The notes beneath the pieces were generated by a model. The model was not told the origin of the DNA and made no database searches. It saw only the letters and a list, made by a program, of their open reading frames with translations. Position numbers and translations under genes: made by a program. Shown in pieces: positions 6,103-6,794 of a DNA stretch of 6,794 bases (position 1 is its first letter; each line of letters begins with the position of its first letter). The stretch covers positions 1 to 6,794 of the forward strand of contig JAIELO010000418.1 of NCBI GenBank assembly GCA_019752915.1, read 5' to 3'. Source of the DNA: Burkholderiaceae bacterium. Its GTDB lineage: Bacteria; Pseudomonadota; Gammaproteobacteria; Burkholderiales; Burkholderiaceae_D.

Positions 6103-6794
6103 TTAACGCTGATCCAGAGGCTTGACTTCGCGCGTGGTCGCGCCAACGAACAGTTGACGTGGACGGCCGATTTTCTGTTCTGGATCGGCAATCATTTCGT
6201 TCCACTGGGCGATCCAGCCGATGGTACGGGCCATCGCGAAGATACCGGTGAACAGCGACACTGGAATGCCCAGTGCCGATTGCACGATGCCCGAGTAGAA
6301 GTCGACGTTCGGGTACAGTTTGCGCGACACGAAGTATTCGTCGTTCAGTGCAATCTTTTCCAGTTCCATCGCCAGCTTGAACAGTGGGTCGTCTTGCAGG
6401 CCCAGCTCTTCCAGCACTTCGTAGCAGGTTTCACGCATCAGTTTGGCGCGTGGGTCGAAGTTTTTGTAGACGCGGTGACCGAAGCCCATCAGTTTCACGC
6501 CGGAGTTCTTGTCTTTCACCTGAGCGATGAAGGCAGGAATGTTCTCGACGGTGCCGATTTCTTTCAGCATGGTCAGGGCCGCTTCGTTGGCGCCGCCGTG
6601 AGCAGGGCCCCACAGGCAGGCGATACCGGCAGCGATACAGGCGAACGGGTTGGCGCCCGACGAACCGGCCAGACGCACGGTCGAGGTCGAGGCATTCTGT
6701 TCGTGGTCGGCGTGCAGGATCAGGATCCGGTCCAGCGCGCGCACCAGCACGTCGTTGACCTGGTACTCTTCGCACGGATTGCCGAACATCATGC
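6103..6794 (-). CDS. gltA: citrate synthase, type II (C-terminal part; 5' end outside the window)
   Basis: The enzyme condenses acetyl-CoA and oxaloacetate to citrate, the entry step of the TCA cycle, in the cytosol. About 230 C-terminal residues are visible, and the reading frame stays open through the right edge; by comparison with the E. coli enzyme roughly 200 N-terminal residues are missing. The first visible Met is internal. All three catalytic residues are present: His in [11 protein letters not shown], His in [13 protein letters not shown] and Asp in PNVDFYSG, spaced 41 and 58 residues apart, close to the E. coli spacing. The segment [20 protein letters not shown] is typical of the Gram-negative hexameric (NADH-sensitive) type. 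The C-terminus is ...REVKPLDQR with TAA at 6103-6105. Promoter and upstream neighbours are not visible; in related bacteria gltA often ends the sdh cluster. Confidence 0.98.
   Translation of the reverse strand, partial: MMFGNPCEEYQVNDVLVRALDRILILHADHEQNASTSTVRLAGSSGANPFACIAAGIACLWGPAHGGANEAALTMLKEIGTVENIPAFIAQVKDKNSGVKLMGFGHRVYKNFDPRAKLMRETCYEVLEELGLQDDPLFKLAMELEKIALNDEYFVSRKLYPNVDFYSGIVQSALGIPVSLFTGIFAMARTIGWIAQWNEMIADPEQKIGRPRQLFVGATTREVKPLDQR

Noticed and set aside
6103..6792. The Met at 6792 as a true gltA start
   Set aside because: Citrate synthases are about 430 residues long; the visible part matches the C-terminal half and the frame stays open at the window edge.

Overview
The window comes from a GC-rich, motile, Gram-negative chromosome. 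The hexameric type II citrate synthase, a Cache-type chemoreceptor with the usual proteobacterial signalling tip, and the style of the regulators point to a proteobacterium. A betaproteobacterium (Burkholderiales, perhaps Oxalobacteraceae) is my best guess from general resemblance; it was not tested by any search.

Layout, left to right. Positions 1-99 are AT-rich and hold at most the last codons of a plus-strand gene that enters from the left. Positions 100-1053 (minus) encode a LysR-type regulator. It is transcribed divergently, across a 104-bp AT-rich intergenic region, from a secreted metallo-beta-lactamase-fold protein at 1158-2021 (plus) whose metal-ligand motif is strongly altered. A strong inverted repeat at 2041-2073 closes that unit. 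Next comes a fused leucine-rich-repeat/protein-kinase gene (2108-3442, plus). It is followed after only 18 bp by a BlaI/MecI-type winged-helix repressor gene (3461-3841, plus), a likely two-gene operon with no BlaR1/M56 sensor protease in view. A 672-residue methyl-accepting chemotaxis protein (3857-5875, minus) converges on the repressor gene with a 15-bp gap. Upstream of it, 5876-6054 holds its promoter/leader region and a dyad. The window ends inside gltA (6103-6794, minus), which has a textbook intrinsic terminator at 6055-6083.

How the genes may work together. The LysR/MBL pair looks like a classical regulator and divergent target. The LRR-kinase/BlaI pair is the most intriguing unit: a cytosolic LRR sensor fused to a eukaryotic-like kinase, co-directional with a repressor whose usual partner (a transmembrane zinc protease) is missing. 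The chemoreceptor and gltA are ordinary neighbours with no evident functional link to the rest. I see no CRISPR array, tRNA, rRNA, insertion sequence or phage gene.
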